A model generated the notes under the pieces. The model was not told the origin of the DNA. It ran no database searches and saw only the letters and a list, made by a program, of their open reading frames with translations. DNA of 64,000 bases, from assembly GCF_029223525.1 (NCBI RefSeq), contig NZ_JARHTQ010000020.1, positions 62,001 to 126,000 on the forward strand, read 5' to 3'. The position numbers were made by a program, and so were the translations under genes. Shown here piece by piece: positions 16,169 through 23,653 of the stretch; position 1 is the stretch's first letter; each line of letters opens with the position of its first letter. Source of the stretch: Streptantibioticus ferralitis. Lineage in GTDB: Bacteria > Actinomycetota > Actinomycetes > Streptomycetales > Streptomycetaceae.

Positions 16169-16762
16169 ATGGCTTTCGGCTTCACTCCGGAAACCGGAGC
16201 CGACACTGCCTCCCGGCTGAGTCGGATCCTCGGCCTCGACGAGTGGACGGAATGCGGGATACCGCTACTGCCCAGACCCCGGGAAATCGTCAAAGACCTG
16301 TACACCCGTCATCTACCCTCACCATCCACCGCGGTGGTCGCGGTGTTCGCCCCGGACGGGCGAGCGGCCGCCAGCGCCTCCTTCACCCAGCGAGCCGCCA
16401 GCATCGACGGGTGGGAGCACCGCAACGCGATCCTCGCCCACCTACGCCGGGTCATACCGCACGACCTGCGCCGTCGCGTCCCCATACAGACCGCGGTACT
16501 GCTGGTGTGCAGGGACGGCGCACCCGGCTGGACAGCTGCCGACGGAGCCTGGATGTGGGGCCTGCGCGACGCCTGCACGCTGCACGGGCTGCGCTGCGGG
16601 GCGTACATCACGCTCACCCCGGACGGCTGGCAGGTGCTCGGCGACGGACGCAGCGGCCGTTCGCCGCAGGCCGCGTCGTGGTCCGAGCGCTCCGGAAACC
16701 CGGCATCGCTGAGCTCGGCCGGTGAGGCACCCCAAGCTGTCCGCCGCCAGGTGGCCCGCTGA
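16169..16762 (+). CDS. Conserved hypothetical protein
   Basis: 197 residues from ATG 16169, chosen because gggaggacc lies just upstream; the frame is open further 5' but without conserved features. Globular alpha/beta composition with no signal peptide or membrane segment. Notable stretches are SRILGLDEWTECGIPLLP, FAPDGRAAASASFTQRA and DGAWMWGLRDACTLHGLRCGAYITLTPDGWQVLGDGRSGR. The C-terminus is Ser/Arg/Ala-rich and likely disordered. I know of no function; the gene appears to be a Streptomyces core gene that usually neighbours recQ. Confidence 0.7.
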   Translation: MAFGFTPETGADTASRLSRILGLDEWTECGIPLLPRPREIVKDLYTRHLPSPSTAVVAVFAPDGRAAASASFTQRAASIDGWEHRNAILAHLRRVIPHDLRRRVPIQTAVLLVCRDGAPGWTAADGAWMWGLRDACTLHGLRCGAYITLTPDGWQVLGDGRSGRSPQAASWSERSGNPASLSSAGEAPQAVRRQVAR

Positions 16763-16801
16763 CCGCGGGCCGACCGCACATCACGACGGGCGGCGCCTCG
16801 G

Positions 16802-17410
16802 TCAGAGCAACGTACGCAGCCGCTCGGGGTCACCGCAGACGACAAGCAACGTTTCCGCTCGGGCCATCGCAGCCGGCAGCGCCTGCGCCGACTCCTCATC
16901 GGTGCCGCCGTTCACGGCGAGCACGACCACAGGCCGCTTCACGGCACGTTCGGCAGTGGCCTGCGCATAGAAGACATCACCGGCCTCGTCCTGCTGACGC
17001 CAGTAGGAGTCCTCCCCGAACGACAGCTCATGCTGCGCCCAAGGGTGGATCTCGCCAGTGGTCAGCACCAGGATGTCGGCAGGGGCACGCCCGGAGTCCA
17101 GCAGGACGTCGACCGCGTCGTCGGCCGCCTCGATGGCGGTGACGTCAGCGGCCGGCACCAACTGGATCTGCGCCGTGCCGTCGGCGGCCCGCGCCGCTGA
17201 CGAGCCCGCCGAGGCGGACGGCCGGGCGGAGCCGGGATGTCCAGGCGACGGATGCGTACGGGTCGCGCGCGGCGGCGCCGGGCGCGGGCCAGGTCGGGGA
17301 CCGGGAACCGGGACGGGGCGGGGGGCCTGCGGAGTACGGGTTCCCCCCGCTGCGGCGCGCGGGCCCGGGACACTCTCGTGAATCTGTGGCTCCTCGGGGA
17401 TGAGAGGCAT
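16802..17410 (-). CDS. Proline-rich protein with a helicase-C-like tail
   Basis: 202 residues. Residues ~15-75 are Pro/Arg/Gly-rich and probably disordered (PVPVPGPRPGPRPAPPRA). Residues ~80-202 form a folded part: VDVLLDSGRAPADILVLTTGE, HPWAQHELSFGEDSYWRQQDE, RPVVVLAVNGGTDEESAQALPAAMARAETLLVVCGDPERLRTLL. The last segment resembles the C-terminal domain of UvrD/RecD-type helicases, where exposed regions are tested, but no ATPase motif is present, so it cannot be a helicase itself. Convergent with the preceding gene; downstream of rnhB in the same direction (48-bp gap). Confidence 0.65.
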   Translation of the reverse strand: MPLIPEEPQIHESVPGPRAAAGGTRTPQAPRPVPVPGPRPGPRPAPPRATRTHPSPGHPGSARPSASAGSSAARAADGTAQIQLVPAADVTAIEAADDAVDVLLDSGRAPADILVLTTGEIHPWAQHELSFGEDSYWRQQDEAGDVFYAQATAERAVKRPVVVLAVNGGTDEESAQALPAAMARAETLLVVCGDPERLRTLL

Positions 17411-17457
17411 GGTGAGTTGTCTATCAAATGTGCTGCGCGGACACAGCGGCGGGTAGG

Positions 17458-18153
17458 TCAGAAGTCGAAACCCAACTGCTCTGCCTCGTCCGCCTCGTCG
17501 ATAATTTGGCGGACCTTCTTCAGATGACGCCAGCGCGGCAGCGAGTCAAGGTACGCCCAGGACAGTCGGTGGTATGGGGTGGGCCCCCACGCCTCCAGTG
17601 CAGCACGGTGCACCGGCGAAGGGTACCCCGCGTTGTCGGCGAAGCCGAACGCGGCGTATTCCATACCGAGTTCAGCCATTCGCGCATCGCGATACACCTT
17701 GGCGATCACGGAGGCGGCGGCGACGGAAACACAGGACTGATCACCCTTGATCACCGTCCGCACCTGCCACGGATTGCCGAGGTAATCGTGCTTGCCATCC
17801 AGGATGATCGCGTCGGGTACGACCGAAAGACCCTCCAGAGCGCGGACGGCGGCGAGCCGCAACGCCGCGGTCATACCGAGCTCGTCGATCTCCTCGGGCG
17901 AGGCATGTCCGAGCGCGTGATCAGTGACCCAGCCGGTGAGTTGCTCGGCCATCACGGTTCGCCGCTTGACGGTGAGCAGCTTGGAATCGGTGAGCCCTTC
18001 CGGCGGCCGGCGCAGCCCGGTGACCGCCGCACACGCGGTGACCGGTCCCGCCCACGCACCGCGGCCGACCTCGTCGATCCCGGCGACGATCCGGGCACCG
18101 AGAGTGGCGCGCAGCGAGCGTTCGACGCTGTGGGTGGGTGCTTCATACGGCAT
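17458..18153 (-). CDS. rnhB: Ribonuclease HII
   Basis: 231 residues from ATG 18153 ([15 protein letters not shown]). RNase HII cuts the RNA strand of RNA-DNA hybrids and starts removal of single ribonucleotides from DNA. Diagnostic motifs: [20 protein letters not shown] (catalytic Asp-Glu), [27 protein letters not shown] and [21 protein letters not shown] (second pair of acidic/Lys residues). The HPSP-like segment appears as YPSPVH, with [10 protein letters not shown] following, as expected. Length is normal. The gene is likely transcribed together with the proline-rich gene downstream. Confidence 0.95.
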   Translation of the reverse strand: MPYEAPTHSVERSLRATLGARIVAGIDEVGRGAWAGPVTACAAVTGLRRPPEGLTDSKLLTVKRRTVMAEQLTGWVTDHALGHASPEEIDELGMTAALRLAAVRALEGLSVVPDAIILDGKHDYLGNPWQVRTVIKGDQSCVSVAAASVIAKVYRDARMAELGMEYAAFGFADNAGYPSPVHRAALEAWGPTPYHRLSWAYLDSLPRWRHLKKVRQIIDEADEAEQLGFDF

Positions 18154-18403
18154 GGCAATGCCAAGCCTACGCCCCCTCTTCGGCCAGTGAACCAGGGCCA
18201 TCCCCTAGCCGTTGCACCCAACCCCACCAGCAGCCCTCCGAAACCGCTCGGTGCGGGTGTCCAACAAAGGGAGATTCGAACTCCCCTCACTCAATGGGCA
18301 GTTCGGATCACGGCAGGCGAAAGCGAGCGCATGGCGCTGAGAAGCATTGCGCGCGGCGTCGAGCGCGGCCGGGGGCGTGGTCGTCGTAGATCGAGGCGGG
18401 TTG

Positions 18404-19324
18404 TCAGACCTTCGGGGAGTCCGGGTGCACCAGCCAGTCAGGAAGCGGCTCGGTGCGACGCTGCCATTCCGCGGGGGCGGCACCCGCCCGTCGGGAGGCC
18501 AGCACGCCGCCGACGATGGCGCACGTGGTGTCGACATCGCCGCCGGCGCGCGCCGTGGTCCACAGCGCCTTCTCGAAGTCATCGAGATTGCGGGCCGCCG
18601 CCCACAGGGCGAACGGCACGGTGTCGTGCGCACTGGTGCGCCGCCCGCAGCCCAGAACGGCGGCGACGGTTCCCACATCCGCGTAGTCGAGCATGTCGCG
18701 TGCGCGGCGCAGTCCGGCGTGCACGGCGCTGCGCGGCACCAGGTCGATGACGGCGCCGAGCAACTCCGCCGGGGCCTTCGGACCGTCCGGGGAAGCCACC
18801 AGCGCCGCGGCAGCCGCCACCGCCATCGCGCCGACTACCGCCTCGCGGTGCTGGTGCGTGGTGTACGCGGAGATCTCCGCCTGATGGGTCGCCTGAACGG
18901 GGTCGTCCGCGTACCAAGCGCCGAGCGGGGCGATGCGCATGGCGGCGCCATTGCCCCACGAGCCCTGCCCGTTGAAGACACCAGCCGCCAGTTCCCGCCA
19001 GTCGGCACCTTCCTGCCGGATCAGCCGGAGCATGCGGTTCACCGTCGGGCCGTAACCACGGTCGAAATCATGGTGCGCCGCGAACGAGCGCGCAAGGTCG
19101 TCCTGGTCGATCCGGCCGTGCAGGACGAGGACGCTGAGGACCGAACAGGCCATCTCCGTGTCGTCGGTCCACTGCCACGGCGCGGGCGGCAACTCGCGGC
19201 TTTGCAGAGCCGGGTAGTTGGACGGCACGAAGAACTGCGAGCCCAGCGCGTCGCCGACGGACAGTCCGCGCAGGCTGGCGAGGGCCCGGGCGAAACGCTC
19301 GGGCAACAGGGGGTCAACGGTCAT
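18404..19324 (-). CDS. ADP-ribosylglycohydrolase family protein
   Basis: 306 residues from ATG 19324 (MTVDPLLPERF). Members hydrolyse ADP-ribose from proteins or related substrates using two Mg ions. Metal-binding motifs are present: WTDDTEMACSVLSVL near residue 55 and GGDVDTTCAIVGGVLASRR near residue 270. GLSVGDALGSQFF near residue 22 is the family's opening glycine-rich motif, and NGAAMRIAPLGAWY is also typical. All catalytic acids appear intact. The substrate is not predictable; DraG-type control of nitrogenase is unlikely in this context. Confidence 0.9.
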   Translation of the reverse strand: MTVDPLLPERFARALASLRGLSVGDALGSQFFVPSNYPALQSRELPPAPWQWTDDTEMACSVLSVLVLHGRIDQDDLARSFAAHHDFDRGYGPTVNRMLRLIRQEGADWRELAAGVFNGQGSWGNGAAMRIAPLGAWYADDPVQATHQAEISAYTTHQHREAVVGAMAVAAAAALVASPDGPKAPAELLGAVIDLVPRSAVHAGLRRARDMLDYADVGTVAAVLGCGRRTSAHDTVPFALWAAARNLDDFEKALWTTARAGGDVDTTCAIVGGVLASRRAGAAPAEWQRRTEPLPDWLVHPDSPKV

Positions 19325-19642
19325 GGCGACGGAAACTCTGACATCACCCCTCAACAGGGTCAATCACCGTGTGTGCAATCTCACCGCCGCGATGGGGGGT
19401 CGGGCGAAGTGCAGGCGCGGAGCGCTGGGGCCCCCTCCCCCTCCCACCCCTCCCCCCATGCGGCATTGCGTCTTCGGCTTGGCGGCCGCCTCTTCGACAT
19501 GGCGGCATGGCGGCATCCCCGCGAGGACCCACAGCTCACACGGACCCTCGCGAGAGGTCCGCGCGCCGCACCATGCGGTTTACGAGTCATGATGACTCGT
19601 AAAAAATATATGCGAGGCACGATGTCTTGTAAAGTGGTGGGC
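19325..19642. other. Divergent intergenic region (glycohydrolase / TetR)
   Basis: 318 bp between two divergent genes. The left two thirds contain a C-rich tract (19431-19458) and no gene. The right third holds the TetR operator palindrome described separately, followed by an AT-rich aaaaaatatatgcg that could hold the -10 region of the tetR promoter. Confidence 0.6.
19579..19603. promoter_or_regulatory. 25-bp perfect palindrome upstream of tetR, with a downstream half-site
   Basis: Arms TTTACGAGTCAT and ATGACTCGTAAA flank a single central G (19591). A related half-site, ATGTCTTGTAAA, lies at 19622-19633, 30 bp further on. It starts 40 bp and ends 10 bp before the tetR start codon. Size, symmetry and place fit autoregulation by the TetR protein. 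Confidence 0.75.
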
Positions 19643-20284
19643 ATGGCAGAGATGGCGGCGCGCGGGAGGCCCCGCAGTGAGACGGCCCGGCGGGCGGTAC
19701 TGGACGCGGCGCTCCGGCTGTGTCAGCGCGATGGCTACCAGGCGTTGACCATCAAGGGGATCGCGGAGGCCGCGGGCGTGGGGCGGCAGACGGTCTATCG
19801 GTGGTGGCCGACGAAGGAAGCGGTACTGCTTGAGGCGCTGCGCGATCTCGTCCATCGGCAGGGTGCGCGGCTTGCGCCTGACACCGGCGACACTCTGGGC
19901 GACATACGTACTCTGCTCGACACGACGTTCAGGCTCGCCCGGGAGCTGACCGGCCACGCCCTGGTCGGCCTGATGGCAGAGGCGCAGCACGACCCGGGGC
20001 TGTCGGCTCGGCTGCAGGGCACCGTGGTCGGCCCCCGCCGGGCGGCGCTGCACGATGTGCTGGTGCGCGGCGTCGAGCGCGGCGAGCTCAGCGACGACGA
20101 GGTCTCGCTCGGCCTCGCCGTCGACTTCGTCTTCGGCACGATGTGGTACCGGCTGATAAGCCATCACGCCCCGGTCGATGACGACTTGGCGCAGCAGCTC
20201 ACCCATGCGCTGTCGCGGCTGCTGCGGCCCGCCGGGGCCACCGCCGACGGCCTCGCGGCCCCCGGCCGTAAGCGCCGGCTGTAA
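19643..20284 (+). CDS. TetR family transcriptional regulator
   Basis: 213 residues from ATG 19643. The N-terminal helix-turn-helix spans residues ~10-56: RSETARRAVLDAALRL, YQALTIKGIAEAAGVGRQTVYRWWPTKEAVLLEAL. The C-terminal ligand domain (TetR_C-type) covers residues ~75-200 (LLDTTFRLARELTGHALVGLMAEAQHDP, VDFVFGTMWYRLISHHAP). Such repressors usually bind a small hydrophobic ligand and control a neighbouring gene as well as themselves. The convergent NAD(P)-binding oxidoreductase at 20317 and the divergent glycohydrolase are candidate targets; only the latter shares the operator region. Confidence 0.92.
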   Translation: MAEMAARGRPRSETARRAVLDAALRLCQRDGYQALTIKGIAEAAGVGRQTVYRWWPTKEAVLLEALRDLVHRQGARLAPDTGDTLGDIRTLLDTTFRLARELTGHALVGLMAEAQHDPGLSARLQGTVVGPRRAALHDVLVRGVERGELSDDEVSLGLAVDFVFGTMWYRLISHHAPVDDDLAQQLTHALSRLLRPAGATADGLAAPGRKRRL

Positions 20285-20316
20285 GCGCTGACGGCGCGGC
20301 CGGTCGGCGCAGGCGG

Positions 20317-21126
20317 TCAGGCTCCGCCCTGCGCCGCCCCGTAACCGCGGTCGCGTAGGGGGGCGGTGGCGAGGAAGTCCTCGAAGCGGCGCTGTCCCAC
20401 CGCGTGCTCGGGGGTCAGCAGCCCGCCTGCCCGCAGGGCCCCGACGAGCCTGCCGGGGACCGGCACCGTCACCACGGGGCGTCGGCGGCCCTGCGCCCGC
20501 AGCAGCGCCCGGACCACGTCGGCGGCGCTGAGGACTTCGGGGCCGCCCATGTCGGGTACGCGTCCGGCTGACTCGCCGACCGCGAGCTGCGCCACCTTGT
20601 CCGCGACCTCGCCCACGTCGATGGGCTGGAGCGACACCCCTGAGGGCACAGGGACTGCGGGCAGTCGGGTCAGCTGTTGCGCCACCGCGAGCAGCAGATC
20701 GTGGAACTGGGTCGCCCGCTGCACCGTCCAGGGCAGTCCGGAACCCTCGATCTCCTGCTCCACCTGCTGTTTCACCTGGTAGTAGCCGAATGGCACCCGG
20801 TCGACCCCGACGATCGACGCGTACAGCACATGCGGGGATCCCGCGGCCCGGGCGGCGGCGATCAGGTGCCGGGCGGCTGGAATGTCGTTCTTCCAGTGCC
20901 GGGCGTCGCTCGCGCAGTGCACTACGGCGGCCACCCCGTCCAGCGCGGCGTCGAGCCCGGTACCGGAGGTGAGATCGCCCACCGCCCACTGCGCCTTCTC
21001 CGGAACCGTGGTGGGCCGGTCCGTCCTGCGGCTCAGCACCCGCACCTGCCGCCCCTCGTCCAGCAGCCGTCGGACCACCCCGGCTCCGAGAACGCCGGTC
21101 CCTCCGGTCACCAGAATCGTGTCCAT
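20317..21126 (-). CDS. NAD(P)-binding oxidoreductase, NmrA/SDR-like
   Basis: 269 residues, ATG at 21126 behind cggaggg...cggag. Rossmann motif VTGGTGVLGAGVVRRLL at residues ~6-22. The atypical SDR pattern continues with VHCASDAR and VLYASIVGVDRVPFGYYQVKQQVEQEIEGSGLPWTVQRATQFHD, where YYQVK replaces the classical YxxxK. Family members bind NAD(P)H and act as reductases or redox sensors. The gene lies 183 bp downstream of the SigJ-like operon in the same direction, and such oxidoreductases are frequent partners of these sigma factors. Confidence 0.85.
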   Translation of the reverse strand: MDTILVTGGTGVLGAGVVRRLLDEGRQVRVLSRRTDRPTTVPEKAQWAVGDLTSGTGLDAALDGVAAVVHCASDARHWKNDIPAARHLIAAARAAGSPHVLYASIVGVDRVPFGYYQVKQQVEQEIEGSGLPWTVQRATQFHDLLLAVAQQLTRLPAVPVPSGVSLQPIDVGEVADKVAQLAVGESAGRVPDMGGPEVLSAADVVRALLRAQGRRRPVVTVPVPGRLVGALRAGGLLTPEHAVGQRRFEDFLATAPLRDRGYGAAQGGA

Positions 21127-21309
21127 CTCCGTTCATCCCTCCGTGCGGGCCGGACCACACCGTGCTGGTCGGTCCCGGCCGTTGGTGGATCTCGCAGCAG
21201 AGATCTCACGGAAGAGACCGGACAGGCCGCCGGAATGTGACAGCCGCGCCGACGTCTGGCATCCGGTCCGCGTGCTCCCGGCCGTCTCGGCGGCGTGCCG
21301 GCGGACGGG

Positions 21310-22293
21310 TTACGGAGCCGTACGCCGTGCCCACTGCCGGTCGAAGAACTCCAGCTTCCGCGGATTCAGCGCGTTTCGCAGCCCGACGATCCCCTGGTGG
21401 CTGAACTCCGGCACCAGCACGCCCAGCGCCCGGGAGCCCAGCCGCGCCACGATCGCCGGCTCGCCGTTCACCTCGGCGATCGCGAGAGCCAGGCCCGGCG
21501 GCGACTTCATCACCATCCCGGCGTACAGGCGGGCCACCTTCGACGGGCCGAGTACCGGCCGCCGTGCCGCCGACACCTGCCCGCCGCCGTCCGACCAGGA
21601 CACCACGTCCTGCGCGAGGAGTTCTTCAAGGCCTGCCAGGTCGCCTTCTCCGGCGGCGCGCAGGAACTCCTCGACCATGCGCCGACGCTGCTCCCACGAT
21701 GCCTCGAAGCGTGCCTGCGGCTCGCCGACCCGGCTGCGGGCACGGCGCAGCAGTTGGCGGCTGTTGTCCTCGGTCAGTTCGAGGACGTCAGCGATCTGCG
21801 CGTGTCCGTAGTCGAACGCCTCGCGCAGGACGAATACCGCGCGCTCCGCTGGAGTCAGGCGTTCCAGTACGACCAGCAGTGCGAGGGACACCGATTCGCG
21901 GCGCTCGGCGCTCTCCAGTGGCCCCAATGTGCCGTCCGCGGTCAGCACGGGTTCGGGAAGCCAGGGGCCGATGTACCGTTCGCGCCGCATCCGCGCGGAG
22001 TCCAGTACGTTAAGGCAGAGGTTGACCACGGTCTTGACCAGCCAGGCACCGGGTGCGGCGATCGGTTGCCGGTTCGCTCCCTGCCACCTCAGATACGCGT
22101 CCTGGACCACGTCCTCGGCTTCCGCGGCGGAGCCCAGCATCCGATAGGCCACCCCGAACAGCCGTGGCCGCTCCCGTTCGAACGCCATGGCCGGTTCGAC
22201 GACGGCGGAGGGAGGGGTGGACGACTCGTCGGTGGGCGGGGATGCGTCCGCCGCCTCCGCTGCTGCTGTCGCTTCCGCTGGTGAGGGGTTCAT
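21310..22293 (-). CDS. sigJ: ECF RNA polymerase sigma factor, SigJ/ECF41-like with SnoaL-type C-terminus
   Basis: About 327 residues if translation starts at the ATG at 22293, which overlaps the upstream stop as ATGA; an ATG at 22302 is the alternative. Region 2: FERERPRLFGVAYRMLGSAAEAEDVVQDAYLRWQ. Region 4: LVVLERLTPAERAVFVLREAFDYGHAQIADVLELTEDNSRQLLRRAR. From residue ~215 a SnoaL/NTF2-like domain follows (FLRAAGEGDLAGLEELLAQDVVSWSDGGG, RRPVLGPSKVARLYAGM), the architecture of ECF41 sigma factors. In these the extra domain tunes activity in place of a separate anti-sigma factor. The gene symbol follows the family name and is not proven orthology. Confidence 0.88.
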   Translation of the reverse strand: MNPSPAEATAAAEAADASPPTDESSTPPSAVVEPAMAFERERPRLFGVAYRMLGSAAEAEDVVQDAYLRWQGANRQPIAAPGAWLVKTVVNLCLNVLDSARMRRERYIGPWLPEPVLTADGTLGPLESAERRESVSLALLVVLERLTPAERAVFVLREAFDYGHAQIADVLELTEDNSRQLLRRARSRVGEPQARFEASWEQRRRMVEEFLRAAGEGDLAGLEELLAQDVVSWSDGGGQVSAARRPVLGPSKVARLYAGMVMKSPPGLALAIAEVNGEPAIVARLGSRALGVLVPEFSHQGIVGLRNALNPRKLEFFDRQWARRTAP

Positions 22294-22895
22294 ACCGTCC
22301 ATGCCTGGACCACGTCGATGATGTCACCCGCCACCGACACCAGGTCGGCGTCCAGTTCCGCGCGCTCCTCCAGCCTGCCGACGGCCGCCGGGCGGTACTT
22401 GCCGCGTTCCGTGGACGAGTCCCACATCGACAGGACCAGGAACTCGCTTCCGGCGCCTTCCGCGAAGATGCCTCTGAGCATGCCCGGCGACCCGGCCATC
22501 GCCGGGTTCCACACCTTCTCCTGCATCGTCATGAAGTGGTCCACCTGCTCGGGGCGTACGCGCAGGTGCGCGGCCCGCACCAGGTCCGTGTCCCTGAACT
22601 GGGCGCGGAATCCCACTTTCACCTCCTGGCGCTGCTCGAAGAGCCGAACGTCGGCGCGGTCGTAGGTGCCCGCCTGGGCCACGGCTATCGCGTCGTGCGG
22701 TCCGGCCATGAACATGTCGTAGAACCTGCGGTTCTCCCAGAAGCAGAAGATATGCGCCTCGTCGGGACGGCTGCGCCCCCAACCGCCCCCTTGCCCTCGG
22801 AATCCCGGCTCGCCCAGCAGCCCCGACCACTCACGCTGCCCCCGTTCGAACCCCATCCGGTCCACTACACGGCAGCGACTCCACTTCACCAGCAC
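22290..22895 (-). CDS. DUF4937 / YdbC-like protein (dimeric alpha+beta barrel)
   Basis: 201 residues from GTG 22895. The sequence has the YdbC/DUF4937 pattern: MLVKWSRCRVVDRMGFERGQREWSGL, AHIFCFWENRRFYDMFMAGPHD, and a second half (VRAAHLRVRPEQVDHFMTMQEKVWNPAMAGSPGMLRGIFAE) resembling antibiotic-monooxygenase-type ferredoxin folds. The function is unknown. It overlaps the start of the sigma factor gene by four bases, so the two are translationally coupled. A substrate-binding or oxidative stress role for the pair is a guess. Confidence 0.8.
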   Translation of the reverse strand: MLVKWSRCRVVDRMGFERGQREWSGLLGEPGFRGQGGGWGRSRPDEAHIFCFWENRRFYDMFMAGPHDAIAVAQAGTYDRADVRLFEQRQEVKVGFRAQFRDTDLVRAAHLRVRPEQVDHFMTMQEKVWNPAMAGSPGMLRGIFAEGAGSEFLVLSMWDSSTERGKYRPAAVGRLEERAELDADLVSVAGDIIDVVQAWTV

Positions 22896-22992
22896 CGCGC
22901 CATCCTATGGCCGCTCGGCACCCGCACCGTGCCCGCGGGGGCTGCCGTCCCCCGTCAACTCCGCTGCCGGGCGCGGCCGTACGATCACCGGC

Positions 22993-23397
22993 ATGGATGC
23001 TCTGTACCCACGTCTGCTGGTCCGCGACTTCGACTCGGCGGCGCGGTTCTGGTCCGCGGCGCTGCGTGATCTGCTCGGTGTCGAGCCGGTCAAGGTGTTG
23101 CACGAGCACGGGTACGCGAACTGGGATCTGGACGGCCAGGCTGTCCTTGTGATCTTCTCCCGGGACGCGATGGCCCGCACCGTCGGCACCGAGGCACTGC
23201 CGCCGTGTGCGCCGGGTCAGGACGCGGCCATGTTGGTGCTGCGGGTGAGCGATGTGGAGGACGCCGTCCGCCGGCTCGCCGGGCATGGTGCCACTGTCGT
23301 CGCCGAGCCGCGGGACCGTCCGGAGTGGGGCCCCGACCTGCGCACCGCTCATCTGCGTGATCCGGAGGGGAACCTCATCGAACTCCAGTCGTACTGA
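22993..23397 (+). CDS. VOC family protein (glyoxalase/bleomycin resistance-like)
   Basis: 134 residues of the vicinal oxygen chelate fold: YPRLLVRDFDSAARFWSAAL opening, central LVLRVSDVEDAVRRLAGHGATVVAEP, and the closing AHLRDPEGNLIELQSY with the usual metal-ligand Glu. One beta-alpha-beta-beta-beta module is present in each half. Members include dioxygenases, isomerases and antibiotic-binding proteins, so the reaction cannot be named. Divergent from the DUF4937-sigma operon. Confidence 0.85.
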   Translation: MDALYPRLLVRDFDSAARFWSAALRDLLGVEPVKVLHEHGYANWDLDGQAVLVIFSRDAMARTVGTEALPPCAPGQDAAMLVLRVSDVEDAVRRLAGHGATVVAEPRDRPEWGPDLRTAHLRDPEGNLIELQSY

Positions 23398-23465
23398 TCC
23401 TGGGGTTCTGAAGGGCGAGCCGCTCCGCCGGGTGTGGGCGGGTGGAGCGGGGTTTCGGCTCTGGC

Positions 23466-23569
23466 GCCGGGCTGAACGCGTCCGCGAGGGTCCGGGGGTC
23501 CTGGGTGAAGTGGGCCCAGTGCTGGAAGTGCAGCGGCACGACATGGCGGGCGCCCAGGGCGCACTGGCA
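23466..23569 (-). pseudogene. Remnant of an MBL-fold metallohydrolase C-terminus
   Basis: On the minus strand one frame reads GARHVVPLHFQHWAHFTQDP, RTLADAF, which matches the closing segment of UlaG-like metallo-beta-lactamase-fold enzymes (usually VPVHYEGWAHFT). The His is the last metal ligand of that fold. No upstream catalytic motifs (HxHxDH) are present; the sequence to the right is the nrdJ terminator. It is a short leftover of a lost gene and the call rests on one motif. Confidence 0.4.
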
Positions 23570-23572
23570 AAT

Positions 23573-23610
23573 GAGGCGGGGCGCGGACTCGAAGGTCCAC
23601 GCCCCGCCTC
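23573..23610. terminator. Terminator downstream of nrdJ
   Basis: Arms GAGGCGGGGCG (23573-23583) and CGCCCCGCCTC (23600-23610) are perfectly complementary, with an inner GGAC/GTCC extension. It lies 44 bp past the nrdJ stop and is followed on the minus strand by ATTTGCC. A strong stem of this size fits intrinsic termination in high-GC bacteria. Confidence 0.8.
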
Positions 23611-23653
23611 AGATTTCACTCAGCCGAGTGAAGATCGGCTGATGTCGTCCGGC

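Noticed and set aside
18270-18286. gggagattcgaactccc looks like the T-arm of a tRNA on the minus strand
   Set aside because: The following seven bases (TTTGTTG) have no complementary 5' acceptor strand at the right distance and no D-arm or anticodon arm can be folded, so it is at best a tRNA fragment.
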